From Larix kaempferi (taxonomy: Eukaryota > Streptophyta > Pinopsida > Pinales > Pinaceae), in contig BSBM01000372.1 in the NCBI GenBank assembly GCA_027924585.1, forward strand, positions 8,973,001 through 9,037,000: a stretch of DNA of 64,000 nucleotides, read 5' to 3'. Of the stretch, positions 11,551 to 23,277 are shown one piece after another. The translations under genes and the position numbers were made by a program. A model generated the notes under the pieces. It ran no database searches, was not told the DNA's origin, and saw only the letters and a program-made list of their open reading frames with translations. Positions within the stretch are counted from its first letter, which is position 1; the number at the start of each line of letters is the position of its first letter.

Positions 11551-12754
11551 CTACACAGGGATGATCAATATGCAAGTAAAGAAGTCACGACCCAATAATG
11601 GTGTTTTTGCGAATGCGTTTCTGTGTAACGGCAAACATCATGATGCGTGAATAGCACATGATGCAAAAAGTCTCTCTGGATTTTGTATGCTATTTTTCCC
11701 ATTGATTGCTCTCAAAGTGACTTGAAGAAAACAAATTATCGTGAGGCGTTAAAAACCATATGTTTGTATTCTTTTCAGGAATGTAAGAAAGTCCATTTGC
11801 AATTTTTGTAACTTTACAATGTTTTAAATTTTTATTTTTCTTTTCATGGTTTTATAATTTTTATTGTTTTTGTTTTACACACCAAAAGAAAATGTAGAAA
11901 TTATGCTAAAGGAAACGATAGTTTTGTCTCGGCTTCATCAAATATTCCCAAGTGCATAAGTAAAGGTTTACTTGCTGATACCTGTCACTAAAGTTCTAGA
12001 ATTTCAAATATGCTTCCTAGGGCCACTGTCAAATTTATTCAAGCAAACCGAAGTTGTGCCAGAGCATGATCCTCATAAATTTGCTGCATTAATTCCAAAT
12101 GCTTTTCTTGCATGATCAGACCTGTACATCATCAAACATATTGAATCTTGGGAGCATAGAATTCTCTGCAACAAATAGCAACCTAGAAATAAACACAAAC
12201 ATCGATCTTGAATAGAGAAACTTGTTGCCTACAAAAACACATCGATCATAGATGCCGAGAGCATAAATATGTCATGAAAATTTTATTGTCTCCGCCCCCC
12301 AAGTTGTTTTGTTTTGCTTTGTGAATTTTTTTTGTTCAATTTGAAACAACTATGTTCTGTAAGAAGGATAGCCTTGAACTGGAGACACAGTGTTGTAATT
12401 AATCCAATATTCACAAAATTTTCATACTACTTGTGCTAAAGTATTTTTGGAAACATTAAATATCTTCATTGCAAAAACAGGATATTGGTATGGATATTGC
12501 AAATTAAGGTAAAAAATATACGACAACACATTCTGCCATGAGTACAAGTTGTTTCTGTTGCTCATAAAACTACTTTTGTTAGTAGCGGATGGATTTCTTA
12601 TTGCACAAAACATATTCTATTGATAACTTAACCTTAGAAGGATCAATGGTGACATCTCTGCTGAAAATTTTGGGGTGCCAAAAACGTTGGGAGATCGACC
12701 TGCTTATTGCCTTGGCTTGGCCTCGGTGTTATTGAAAAATTTCTCTATATTCCT
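11551..12754. other. LARD-1 interior between exon-like segments
   Basis: AT-rich sequence with long T-rich patches (around 11820-11880) and a CCCCCCAAGTTG word near 12297 that recalls the polypurine-proximal motif. No convincing coding region was found; if the exon model holds, this would be intronic. Confidence 0.35.
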
Positions 12755-13208
12755 CTTACCAATGGGAGCTACAGCAAGAAACGCATAAAATGGGAGCCCA
12801 TAGGAATGGTGAGATCTGGGAAAAGAGGATCTTGAGGAATATAATCTCTACCAGCCCCGTATCGTAACAGCTCCCTCTCAGTTATTGCAGAATCAATGCC
12901 ATATCCATATAATGGAGCCTGAGGAATATAATCAGCACGTACTGCACGTCGTGCTTCCTCCTGATAACGTAATATATCATCTCTCATAATTTCCTCTCGA
13001 CGCAACTCCTCCCGACGTAATTTCTCTCGGCACAGTTCCTCTCTTCGCAATTCCTCTCGTCGCAGCTCTTCCCCCATTAGTTCCTCCCTGAATTGAAGCT
13101 CCCTAACACAATGAAGATCAACCTGCACTCTAGGTTCAAGTGCAGGTGGGGCATCCACAGCAGCATGGGAACCGTTTTTGATGGCAATGGAGGATCTGCC
13201 ATGAAGAT
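12755..13208 (-). pseudogene. Exon-like segment b in LARD-1: charged RREEL-repeat protein
   Basis: On the minus strand a frame is open from an acceptor-like CTTAG ending at 13209 down to a stop near 12769, with a donor-like CATTG|GTAAGA just past it. The peptide starts NDDLHGRSSIAIKNG and then has about six tandem five-residue units of the type REELR or REELC (roughly 13080-12980), predicted to form a charged helix. It ends with two related blocks, ADYIPQAPLYG and RDYIPQDPLFP, of unknown meaning. I do not recognise the family. It has no similarity to gag or pol that I can see. The frame phase does not match exon-like segment a (phase 2 against phase 0), so if these were exons of one gene it is damaged. 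Confidence 0.4.
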
Positions 13209-14052
13209 CATCGTTCTAAGTCTGGAAGAGATGAATTGGCAGGAATTTTGTTAGTTTGTTGTAAATCAAATGATAAATGGGATTTTAGTTTCGTAACCAC
13301 CGGCATAAAAATCTCTTTGTTCAGTTGAACGTACTAGTGGATCGAGGAGATACATATTGATCACAGTAATTGTGTTAAACAGATCTGCTTACCTCGTCTC
13401 TCCCTCTCAACGTGCATTGTTAGCATTCCAAACTTTGGCAAATATTTTGATTGTCTATTGGCTTGGTAAGCATGGGAATTTAGCCAACAATCGCAGAAAA
13501 CCATTAGCCAGAGAGCCAAGCGATATAAAGAAACATATTTGGATCTTGGGGTATTGATTTTGCAAGTTTCAGCATGGAAATTTACGCGCCAAAAATAAAC
13601 CAGACCGAAAAGACTCAATTCAATTGTGACACAGTTGCAACCACTATTTCCGCTCAATTCAAATGTGACAATTTCAACATGTAATTTTTTTTTATTTGCA
13701 TTACTTCAAATTTTAGCAAATGGAGATCTCAAAAATTAAAGCATCATTCTTCTTTCTGAAAACTGTTATAGCCATCATACTTTCTGATCCTCAGATCGCA
13801 CGAAGCGCGGAGGAGAGCATACTTATTGAAAACTAAAAACTGAAAATAAAATCCTACCTATTCTATGCTAATTAAAATTTAAAAATTAATTACGTGTAGG
13901 CAAACTTTCAGTGTAGCCATGCATGCAACAGTAATATGAATATGTTAGCTTTCAATTTCGCAATTAAAAATTGGAAATATGTATAAGCATGCGAAATTAA
14001 CTGCTAAAACTCTAAATTAACAAAATAAAAAGAAAAATTAAATGGAACTAAC
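13209..14052. other. LARD-1 interior, possible intron
   Basis: No frame of note. The stretch is AT-rich and bounded by the acceptor-like and donor-like sites of exon-like segments b and a. Confidence 0.35.
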
Positions 14053-14324
14053 CTGGTAGTCGCTTGAAACCATCGTTCGATAAGTCTTTCATAAGCGCAA
14101 TTGTCCTCGCTCAGATCATGTTGCAACTCCTCGTTGTCCTCCTCGACCTCCTGCTCGCATAATTGTTCATCATCAAATGTGCAGGATTCTTCGTATGTTG
14201 ATTCTTCATTTGTTTCTGGAGGATTAATTAAGATCTCAGATGCTGTCAGGATCTCCTCTTCGTGAGAAGAGGAGATCCCTACTTTTGCAAGGATCTGAGT
14301 GAGCTGTTCCAAGCTTAAACTCAT
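14053..14324 (-). pseudogene. Exon-like segment a in LARD-1: acidic N-terminal peptide
   Basis: An ATG at 14324 opens a frame beginning MSLSLEQLTQILAKVGISS, followed by a very acidic region rich in E, D and Q and the end ERLIERWFQATTR. Directly after this comes ACCAG|GTTAGT on the minus strand, a good plant donor site (GT at 14052-14051). The ORF lies about 230 bases from the primer-binding site on the sense strand of the element, where gag would normally start. It does not look like gag: no zinc knuckle and no gag-core motif. It may be the first exon of a captured host gene or a lineage-specific element protein. Confidence 0.45.
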
Positions 14325-14556
14325 TGTTAAATCATTTTGAAAAAGAGATTCTTACAAGACCCAAATCTAAATGAAAAAAAATAAAAATAAAAGCATTCTG
14401 TACAGAAAACAATTACTCTTCACAGTTGTGAAAAAAAACACACTTGCTGAAATTTAAATTCACACTTGCAGAATTGAAACACTCATTGAAGAAATCGAAA
14501 TTCACACTCTAGTGTACGCTTGCAGAAAATCAAACTAAACTTCAATCCATCGTGCT

Positions 14557-14574
14557 TCCTCGGCAACGGCACCA
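14557..14574 (-). other. LARD-1 primer-binding site, tRNA-Asp type
   Basis: Minus strand reads TGGTGCCGTTGCCGAGGA, three bases from the LTR end. It is close to the TGGCGCCGTTGCCGGGGA type often attributed to tRNA-Asp priming in plant elements (from memory). Confidence 0.75.
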
Positions 14575-14577
14575 AAA

Positions 14578-15542
14578 TGTTAATCGGAAATATTGTCGTT
14601 TAATTCCGTTGTAGTACTTTCCCAACTATTTAATTTGTCAATCCGAGGTTCGTATGCTTACGAAGAACACGCAAAATATATGCAGGATTGAAGTTGAATT
14701 AAGCTAATCTAACCCCCCTTGCTAATTGCTAATTGCTAATCTAATTCCCCCTTAAGCTGAAACACACAACTACTAATCTAATGCTGGAAGTTGAAACACA
14801 CGGCTGAAAGTAAATTGCATAAAAGAAATACAACATATGAAGAGCAACGAGACAACACATGTGAGCTCATATTAACAATAAAGAAATCTTAATTTACATC
14901 ACAAGAATCAATGACAAATCATGAAAGCATCAAAACTAAGATTATGAACAAAAGCTAAGAATCCCCTTCTCCATATTACAAAGTCAAAACTAACTTCTAC
15001 AATCTTAGACTAATCTCTTCCTAATCTATGATATCAAATGAAGAGAGAGAACTCTCTTTTATACATGAATTTCTTTGGGAAGAAGATAACCATCTCATAA
15101 TGACAGATCCATTATTCTCTCAACAACTCTCAACTGCTTTCCTATTATTACAAAATATGATCCCTTCAAATCCTCCACATGTCTCTCACAAATTCTCCAC
15201 ATGTCTCTCATACATCCTAGATAAGATATGCCAACCAAATCTCCAAGATCTTCTCCTTGGAATATTCTTTGAATAACTATCTCCTTGAAATGGTGGAGGA
15301 GATATTCGAGAAGTCTTTTCTTTGAATTGATCCTTCACATATTCCTACACATTACAAAGCTCATCCATTCTTGAGATATTAGTGAAAAACATGTTAATTT
15401 CTAATATTTAATCATGAATTCACTTATAATACTAAAATAAATAAAGTGGAAAATAATAAGGTGAAACTCAAGTATATGTATGGAAATGGTATGATGAAAG
15501 GTTAATGGGATGATGAAATGTGAAGAATAGTGAGTCCCAACA
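14578..15542 (-). repeat. LARD-1 5' LTR
   Basis: The LTR is 965 bp, ending on the minus strand in GATTAACA next to the primer-binding site. Differences from the 8080-9077 copy are scattered single bases plus one 33-bp length difference, so the insertion is not very recent. Confidence 0.9.
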
Positions 15543-17310
15543 ATATACTTGTCCCTTGTCATACTCGCTAAAGGATTTGAATGGACATCCACTTAGGTAC
15601 AAGTTTACCCATTTTCCAGGCCTTAGTGGATTATTTACGAAAAAGGTATATTGTAGTCCATTTACGACTAGAAGAGTTCTCTCTCCTGTACTTTTACAGT
15701 TTTTTGGGCGAGGAGACTAACTTTATGAAAAATAACCTTATGGAGTTCTTGTTTAAGTTTTTAAGATTCCTTAAATATGAAAACACCGGTTAGCATATAC
15801 CAACTCGGGCTCGATATTAAAATCCACAAGTAGGTGTATGGTGTTCTTGTTTAAGTTTTTTAGACTCCTTAAATATGAAAACATCGACGAGCACGAACAG
15901 ATACGGGCTTGATACTAAAATCCACAGGTCAGTAACCTATCGAGTATTGATCTATATTTTCTTCAAACTCGTAAAAATAATGAAGAAAGTTGTGAGTTTT
16001 CCTCCCATGGACTCATTAAATTATACATGGTTGGACCCTTATCAAGCATTCTTCTATCTCTTCTTCGATCTTGCACAAAATGAAGAAGGTTTTTAAGTTT
16101 ACTTTCTTGGACTCGTTAAAATTTAACAAGAAATATACTATCAGCTTCCTTTTTAATTTTTTCATGCTCGTTAAAAAATGTAGAGACATCTAAAAAGAGA
16201 AGGGAATAGAGAATCTTTGTCATTCATTCATCATATGGTAGTAATTATAATCCTTCCTTGAACACAACACTTCTGTTGAGTCAATGGATCTTAGTTTTGG
16301 CTTTAGGATTTAACCTGATTCCACAGTTGTTTACTCCTCTGATCGGTTATTCTTCCGATCATATGGAGATTTTGTTGTGTCTCCTACATAGAAAACTTAT
16401 ATCATGTTTCATATTTTTCCAAGATTCCTAAGTCACTTTCCTATGGTACTCAATTTTCAAGGATTACCCCTGTTTCGGCCACTCTGCAGTTCATCTTGAC
16501 TCCTCACGTCGGCCATCCCTTATATCAGTGTCTCCTAAGTCTTATTTGAACTCAATCTCCAAGTGTTCCTTGTGTGATATGATGAAGGATACCTTAATTC
16601 CTTCCTTCTCATGGGTCTCTTCCTATCGACATCAATACATTTGTCTCTAGGAAGTTCCAGATAGTACCTTGAGATTTGCATTCATCAGTGAGAGATCATC
16701 TCGTTGTCGAGTTATGGGATCACATCAATGTCTCTTACTCGACAGATTCTTCAATTGTTCGACTTCAAGACCCCTTATTCACACTTGCAAGAATGTACTA
16801 AGTACCTTGGACCCCATTTTCATCATTGGTGGGTGTTCTCGCATTTGTTAACGGTTTCCATTATTGATCAGTAATCAAACGAAATCCTCCATGTTCAACT
16901 TCAACTCATTTATTCACATGGTTTAGGATTTTTACTTATATCGATGGCTCGTTTGAATACCTTGGACCTATAATAATACTCCTTTGTTATTTACCAAGTT
17001 GCATAAGACTGAGCCCTACTCATTTTGGCTCCTCATAAGACATATATCCAGTTTGTTGTTATGGCTATGTTCTCCTTTTTGACATGGATCCACGCTTGTA
17101 TTTCAGTGGCCATTCTATATACATTTTTTTTGCATATGTATTGGAGACCATGTTCTATCATTCTGAACATGTCATTATGTCAAGATTGTATTGTACGATG
17201 ACCTTGTTTTGTTTCAGATACTAATTGAAGCTTTGTTTCTGTGGCTCTCACTCTCTTCCACTTTTTTGTTTGTAATGCATTTCAGCCATCATTACCCTTC
17301 TGACCTCATA
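15543..17310 (+). other. Tat-1 3' untranslated region
   Basis: No gene is recognised. A tandem duplication of about 100 bp lies at roughly 15739-15935 (both units contain TTCTTGTTTAAGTTTTT and ACTAAAATCCACA-type words) and a weaker third unit may follow. Frames at 15520-16096 are chance open frames in this repeat. Confidence 0.5.
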
Positions 17311-17324
17311 CATTAGGGGGCATC
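17311..17324 (+). other. Tat-1 polypurine tract
   Basis: The sequence CATTAGGGGGCATC stands directly before the 3' LTR start TGTTGTTAG. Confidence 0.7.
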
Positions 17325-18281
17325 TGTTGTTAGTCAAATAGGCACTTCTCTGTCCGTGACGACACTATAATGTCGGTCACACAAAAGGAATTTATAGATT
17401 GACGAGCCTAATCGACTATAGATGCACATGACCTTAATAATTCAACACTTTCTCCAATTTATCCATTTTTGTGATATATTTTTAGGACATAATTGTGACT
17501 CTTACAACTGCCATCTCACGGGTTACCCGCTGGTGTGCCACTGACCACCTGCGGTTTTCCCCCCAAAAATTGCACTCGCTACTTGTTGGCATAAATATCG
17601 TGGGTCACTCGCTAGTTTTGAAGTTTCATACCCCCGAGTACCTTCTAAAATCACAAAAAAATAATAAAAATCGAATTAGAGATAGTTATGGTAGTTCTTC
17701 TAACTACCATACCTTCCCTAAATACTTATCCCTCGAACCTATCTTCTCAAACTTTGTTATAAATTCAAGGGGAAGGATTTAGGAAGAGGAGAGAACCTTT
17801 TGTGTATTGAAATGTTGGATAAATACCTATAGAAGGAAGAGGAGCAAAGAGCCCAGGATCAGGTTTCAACAGTGTTGGTTGCAGAATCTGGTATAGCTTA
17901 TATGATTAATACAAGAGATTATCTTTTCCCATAAATTATCTTGTCTATTTCATGAATTTAATCTAGTGAATCTATCATATTTCCTTTATATATGAGTTTC
18001 ATATTGGATTTTTTATGTTTATGTAGTCAAAATATTTGAGGAAGGTGTCTCCTATTTTGAAGGATTCTTACTTGGGATTACGGATCGAAGGCTAAGAGTT
18101 TCAAGCTCGGATCGAACTTCTTATATCCAAGGTACTTTCATTTAACTTGTAACCCTAGTTCTTCTTCGTTAAATAAAGGTCTTGTTTTATGGTTGCCTAT
18201 TGTTTTGGTTCTGTAACTTCTCATTAGTATGTTGGTGATCACTATAAATTTCCTAGTCATAGGTTAAAATACCGAACAACA
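17325..18281 (+). repeat. Tat-1 3' LTR
   Basis: The LTR is 957 bp, with ends TGTTGTTAG and GAACAACA. Its last 270 bases match 211-485. Copia-1 coding sequence resumes immediately after, at about 18287. Confidence 0.85.
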
Positions 18282-18286
18282 ATACT

Positions 18287-18607
18287 ACCTGCCCAGAAGT
18301 AGTGTGGCTTAAGAAGCTACTTGTTGGGTTGTTTGGTGAGAAGCTTGAGTCTACAGCCATTCGGTGTGACAATCAAAGCTACATCAAGCTTTGTGAAAAC
18401 CCTGTGTTTCATGATAAGTCGAAGCACATTTAAATGAAGTATCAATTCATCAGAGACATGGTCAATAAAGGTACAATGAAACTTCAGTACAATACTACTA
18501 ACAGGTAGATTGCAGATGTGTTAACAAAGCCTCTGTTAGTGACGAATTTCAGGTACTTCCAATACAAGCTTGGTATGGAAGATAATTCCTCCCTTGCTGA
18601 GAGGGAG
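18287..18607 (+). pseudogene. Copia-1: C-terminal end of Ty1/copia RNase H
   Basis: The translation reads VWLKKLLVGLFGEKLE, then IRCDNQSYIKLCENPVFHDKSKH, a stop, KYQFIRDMVNKGTMKLQY, another stop, IADVLTKPL and FRYFQYKLGM. This is the standard C-terminal end of Ty1/copia pol, including the CDNQS catalytic block. Two in-frame stops make it dead. It ends at the polypurine tract GAGAGGGAG before the LTR. The rest of the element is not in the window because Tat-1 inserted here. Confidence 0.9.
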
Positions 18608-18887
18608 TGTTAAATTTACAGCATCACGAGTCATTTTTCAATCCAATCTTGTGTAGCCAAGATTGGGCCTCATGTGTTGAGGTAAGGAGCCTGAGTTGGA
18701 TTTAGGAACTTGGAGTAGATTCTTGAGTTGGATTCAAGAATGACTAAACCTTTAGTTGTAAAAGGTTATTCCTTATGTGTTGAGGTGAATGCTTTGATGT
18801 TTCAAAGTGATGATGTTGTAAAATCTTGTTGGACAAGGCTCAGGACTTGTGTGTCAAGTTATATTCTCATGTGGACCTCTATTTATA

Positions 18888-18957
18888 GCAGGTACCCATG
18901 GGGTGGACCTCTATTTATAGTAGGTACCCACGAAGTGGACCTCCAGTTATAGAGGTA
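18888..18957 (+). repeat. Short tandem repeat in Copia-1 LTR (about 33 bp)
   Basis: GGTGGACCTCTATTTATAG is repeated with CAGGTACCCATG- or TAGGTACCCACG-type spacers, with an earlier partial unit at 18870. Confidence 0.7.
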
Positions 18958-19416
18958 GATGATTTACATGTTGAAGCATTAATGTTGTGTGATGTATTAT
19001 TAAACATGGTCACCAATTGCTATTAAGTCTCCTTTAAGGACTGGCCACCTCTAGAGTGAATTACTTTAGCATATGATCATTTGGTCCAAGAGTAATATAA
19101 TATGATCATAGCATCTGATAAATATTATGAGTATAATCTGATATGATAGATAATTAAAGTTAACACATATTGACCATGCAGTAAAGATAAGAGATAAAGA
19201 TAAATGCATAGAGAAAAAGAGAATTTGAATTGCTCATGAGATGACTAAGTGAACTCAAATTGTTAAGCTTCAGTTAAAGCCACAATGTATGCCTCAGTTA
19301 ATTAAAGAAATCACAGTGTTCACTACAAGTAAATCAATTAGAATGATTTCAGTTAAAGAGAGTTAACTAAGTGATAACAAAGAATATGTAGTTAACATAG
19401 TGTTATTGCATGATGA

Positions 19417-19488
19417 CACTTATGTTAAACTAAAAGACCACACTTATGTTAAACTAAAAGACCACACTTATGTTAAACTAAAATACGA
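19417..19488 (+). repeat. 24-bp tandem repeat x3 in Copia-1 LTR
   Basis: The unit CACTTATGTTAAACTAAAAG starts at 19417, 19441 and 19465. Confidence 0.85.
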
Positions 19489-20218
19489 CACTTGAGTTGT
19501 GACACTTGCATGATGACACTTAAGTTGGACACATAACTTAAGTGCGAAAGCTTTAAGTTAAGGGATGATTTCATCCTAAGATTTAGTTCAGTGAGTTAAT
19601 GAATTGCATGATAAGTGGGCACTCTTCTTCATGCAATATTGATACATCCATATAGAGGGCGAGTTCATCATGAATTCAGAAGATAAAAATAGAACTCTAT
19701 GCATGTGAAGAATGTATAAATATGTCATACAGGATTGATGAATTCAATGTGAAGCAAATTCTCTTCTCCCTTGAAGGAAAGGCGCTTCTCTTTGTGCAGG
19801 ATAATTCTCCAAGAAGGAAATTCACAGTTTTTCATGCGATGCACCATTATCCATGCAACCATTTGCTACATCTTGCATGGCAGTGATTCTTGCTTGTTAT
19901 TAATTTGTTGGGCACACGGCAAGTTGATACAGTTGATCTATATTCTCTATTGCTCAATATTATCTCTTATATAGCACCTGTGGTGCCGAAAGCAATCTTC
20001 TATTATGTAAGATACATTCTCTAGTATCTATCATAATTATACTCTGAAGATTTGCTGGGGTTTTTCATCCTCATTGTTTTGAGGGTTTTCCCCAAGATAC
20101 ATCTTGTGTTATGGTTGAATGTTTCATGTGATTTAATGGTTCATTGATTCAAGTATTCAATATTTCCGCACTTAAATTTTTAAAGTTAAAATCTCATCAT
20201 ATTTGCTCAAAATTAACA

Positions 20219-20905
20219 CATTTGAGAGATTATCCCCTCTCAGTTTGCTTAGTGGGTTCTTATGTTTATTGGGGTTTTAACCAGTTAGAAAGTCCTCTAG
20301 GTGACTCCTTCTAGTCAGGATTTAGGTTTGAGACTTGTATCTTACATTCCCTTCCCACATGCTTGAGCTTGACTGTTCCACCAAGTCGTCGTTTCGTGAA
20401 GTGGTAACTTAGTTGCCATTCCTAGGATCCTACACGGGTGACTACAAGTAGGAAATGCTTGTGGTACCCAATATAGACACATAATAATTTGATTACTCTC
20501 CCTTAGAGGGTTCCCATGTTCTCGAAGGTACTTGGACCTTGGGCTCGTAGGGGTGAGATAGGTTACCATAATTGTCTCTTGCCTATTTGTTAGCAGATTG
20601 AGATTCGCCTCTAGAAGAGTCCTTTTATCCAATTGGTATGCCTATTGATAGCCTAGACTTTGTCTAGGGGTGTGTCATCGGTTTTAAGTTTTAGTTGGAC
20701 TTAGGTTGTTAATATTATCTCACAATTTAATCTTTCACTGTGGCCAATATACCAATTTTCTAGTCTTAAACAGATTCAAGGCCTTTCTCCTGTCAAGGAG
20801 GAACCACCATCCACTAGGAAGTGAGTCACCTCTCAAGTATAGGGAAGTGAAACCATTATTTTCGAAATTGATTAGATACCCAAAGACCAAGTCGAGGTTG
20901 AAGTA
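20219..20905 (+). other. Tat-2 leader region
   Basis: No gene was recognised. The stretch lies between the Copia-1 LTR end and the gag-like region, with one antisense open frame (20632-20342) that looks incidental. From about 20740 the plus-strand translation begins to look like the start of a Tat gag. Confidence 0.4.
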
Positions 20906-23277
20906 GTGGATGAATGTGTTTTTTCACAATTTAACCCCCGTTTAACCAATTCTTTTGACCCCGTAATTGTGCAAGTGCAACATTCAGTTGGTGCTCCTTT
21001 TTCATTGTTCAATCACATGATGTCAGGTTCTATCATGTCATCATCTATGGAGAAACACCCACCATATTATCCTGGTATCCAAAGGGGAACTTTGGTCAAT
21101 CCTTATTTACCATAGGACAACAAAATAATTGTTTCATCCGCATCACCTAATATGTCTACTTTTCCCATGTGGGGTGTGTCATCCATGCCATCATTTCCAC
21201 CCTTGAGTCAACATAGCATTATCCAACCTATTTCTTCATTGCAACCACCCACTTCTACATTTTGTTTGGTGGGAGGAAACCTCACTTTTTAATATGAGGG
21301 GGTAGTTCTAAACCTACATCCGATATTAATGTTGGTATTCTGATTATTCCTAATGTTGTATTTCCTTTTGGGTGGGATCCATATATGGTGGCAAACCATA
21401 AAAATCCCATCCAAGGAATACAAGACTTCAGAAGTTCCCAACCCTTAGGGGGGGAAAATGTATCTAGTAGAATTCCTCTTTCTGGAAGCGGTGATGTTTC
21501 TGGTGGTTTCCCATTCTCTGGGGGAATTAATGCAGTCTCTAGAGGATTCCCCTTCACAAGGGAAACACTTCTTTAGGAGGATTTCCTTATCCTAGAGGTA
21601 GTCACATTCCCTGGGGCAATTCTGCATCTAGGAACAATCCCTTTGTTGGGAGTAACCAATTTTATGGGGGGATCCAATTTACTGGGGGTAATCTTCCCTT
21701 TAGCAGTAACCAATATCCTAGGGGTAGTCATGTTTTACAAAGCTCTTACACTTCCGAAGGACCATATGTGGGAAGACCTCATGGTCCAGCTGGCATTAAT
21801 TCCCAAATACCTTTGACACGGAATGCATTTGACAATACACAATTACCTTTCTTGGCTACTCTTGATTTTTCAAACTTGCAGAGTTGACAAATGATTCCAC
21901 ATTGCACAACCCCCTAGGGCTGGCTATTCCAAACAAAGTCCCATCTAAAATCCCTAATTTTGATGGTAAAATGGGAGAATATTCATCCAAACATATCATG
22001 AATTATCATTTTTGGTGCATCTCTAAAACTATGTTAGACGATAGCATCAAATTGTGTCTTTTCCCATGGACCTTGACCTAGAGTGCTTCTAAATGTTACA
22101 TTACCTAGTTCCTCCTATACTAGCTTCAATGCATTAGCAATGGAATTTTTAACACAATTTCAATTACCCATCCGTTATGAGACTGGAACCGACCTTTTGA
22201 TGTCATTATGTCTGAACACTGCCACACATATCTCCATTCACATTAATGAATGGAGGTGGAGGCATAACCTTGTAAAATATACTATTCCAGACCAATTATT
22301 AGTAGATTGATTCACAAAATACTTGTTGCCTCCCATTGCTCGTGATGTCACTATGGGAGGAGCCACAACTGGAGAGAAATCCATTTGTCATGCCCAACAT
22401 TTGGATTTTATTTATTCACAATCGGGCACCTTATTCAACATTATTCTGCATGCCCCTCGGCCATCAACTAATCCACCCAAATCCACCCCAGGATCATATG
22501 TCGGTGGTATTGTTGGTTCTATTTCCACTACTTCAGTAAGCCAGATGAGTGGGCAGTTCAATCGGCTTTCTATTACCAATACTCCCTCTCCCATTATTCC
22601 CACTATCAAACCATTTACCATTCCTATTCAATCCTCCAAGGTCAATTTGGTACAATACACACAACCTAAACAAACTGGAGGGAAGAAAAAGAAGAAAAAC
22701 AAAGAAAAGAACCCTTCTACTAAGCAAGGAACCTTGCAAGCCCCAAGAACTAATGTTGGGGTAAATAAGAAGGAAAGGTTGTTGAAGTTTCCCCATCACA
22801 TTTGTGGCAATGACCATATGATGCATTTATGTTCACACTTAAAATAAGTCAATGAGTTCATAACTCAAAAAGACTATGCCACACAACCCATTGTTTTGAC
22901 AAATCCTTCCCTCCTTAGCAGCAACATCAACAAATGGCCGTTGCAAATCCTTCTCCTCTACATGGGGGGAATGGAGGCCATCCTCCTCAAGGGGATGTAC
23001 TTTCAAATGCTAATGTATTTTTATGTGAGGAAATTGTCACCTGTAGTCACACTTATGAGAAACCTGAGATGAGCTCTCTTGAAAAAGGACTTAGCCTCTT
23101 CATCCCAAAGTAATGGCCCTCTTCAAATAGAGATTCATGTCCTTGGCACGGTCATTTGACCTCCTAAGGGGGTACTTCGATGAGAAATGCATAATCCCAT
23201 TTTCCGCGTTGCACACTAATACAATATTGTGGAATATTTAGCTTAGGCCCCATGTGCCATGTCTTCTCTTAAGGTGT
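20906..23277 (+). pseudogene. Tat-2 gag remnant
   Basis: Pieces in several frames together resemble a Tat-lineage gag. The core is at 21884-22440: PSKIPNFDGKMGEYSSKHI, FHLW-like FWCISKTMLDDSIKLCLFP, FLTQFQLPIRYETGTDLLMS, INEWRWRHNLVKYTIPDQLL and LLPPIARDVTMGGATTGE. A glycine-rich upstream part (21400-21780) has repeated FPFSGG and GGNPF-type words. A basic GGKKKKKNKEK block is at about 22680. Frameshifts occur near 22081, 22310 and 22850. The last visible codons before 23277 (AMSSLKVL) continue in sense after 25724. Confidence 0.8.

Larger units (their letters stand above)
8080..15542 (-). mobile_element. LARD-1: large non-autonomous LTR element
   Basis: Two direct repeats (8080-9077 and 14578-15542) flank about 5.5 kb with no RT, RNase H, integrase or protease signal in any frame. 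A primer-binding site on the minus strand next to the right repeat and a polypurine tract next to the left repeat fix the orientation as minus. Both repeats are bounded by TGTT...AACA ends. Flanking bases are GTATA (8075-8079) and ATATA (15543-15547), a 4-of-5 target duplication inside Tat-1. Size and lack of pol fit a LARD (large retrotransposon derivative). The interior carries exon-like open segments described separately. Confidence 0.85.
211..18281 (+). mobile_element. Tat-1: Tat-like Ty3/gypsy element, degenerate
   Basis: The element has a 5' LTR remnant (211-485), primer site, broken pol, a second RNase H, an antisense ORF remnant, a polypurine tract and a full 3' LTR (17325-18281). The order RT-RNase H-integrase-RNase H and the RT wording place it in the Tat lineage of plant Ty3/gypsy (family knowledge). 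LARD-1 occupies 8080-15542. Tat-1 is itself inserted in the RNase H end of Copia-1, whose coding sequence resumes directly after 18281. The left target duplication is not visible because another LTR cuts the 5' LTR. Confidence 0.85.
18608..20218 (+). repeat. Copia-1 3' LTR
   Basis: It starts TGTTAAATTTAC directly after GAGAGGGAG and ends at or near AAAATTAACA (20218). Near the end it has the GGGTTTTCCCCAAG stretch common in plant Ty1/copia LTRs. Length is about 1.6 kb. The right end is inferred from the TG...CA rule, since no second copy is in the window. Confidence 0.7.

Noticed and set aside
22412-22826. Minus-strand frames over Tat-2 gag
   Set aside because: Shadows of the plus-strand gag core, which has clear family motifs.
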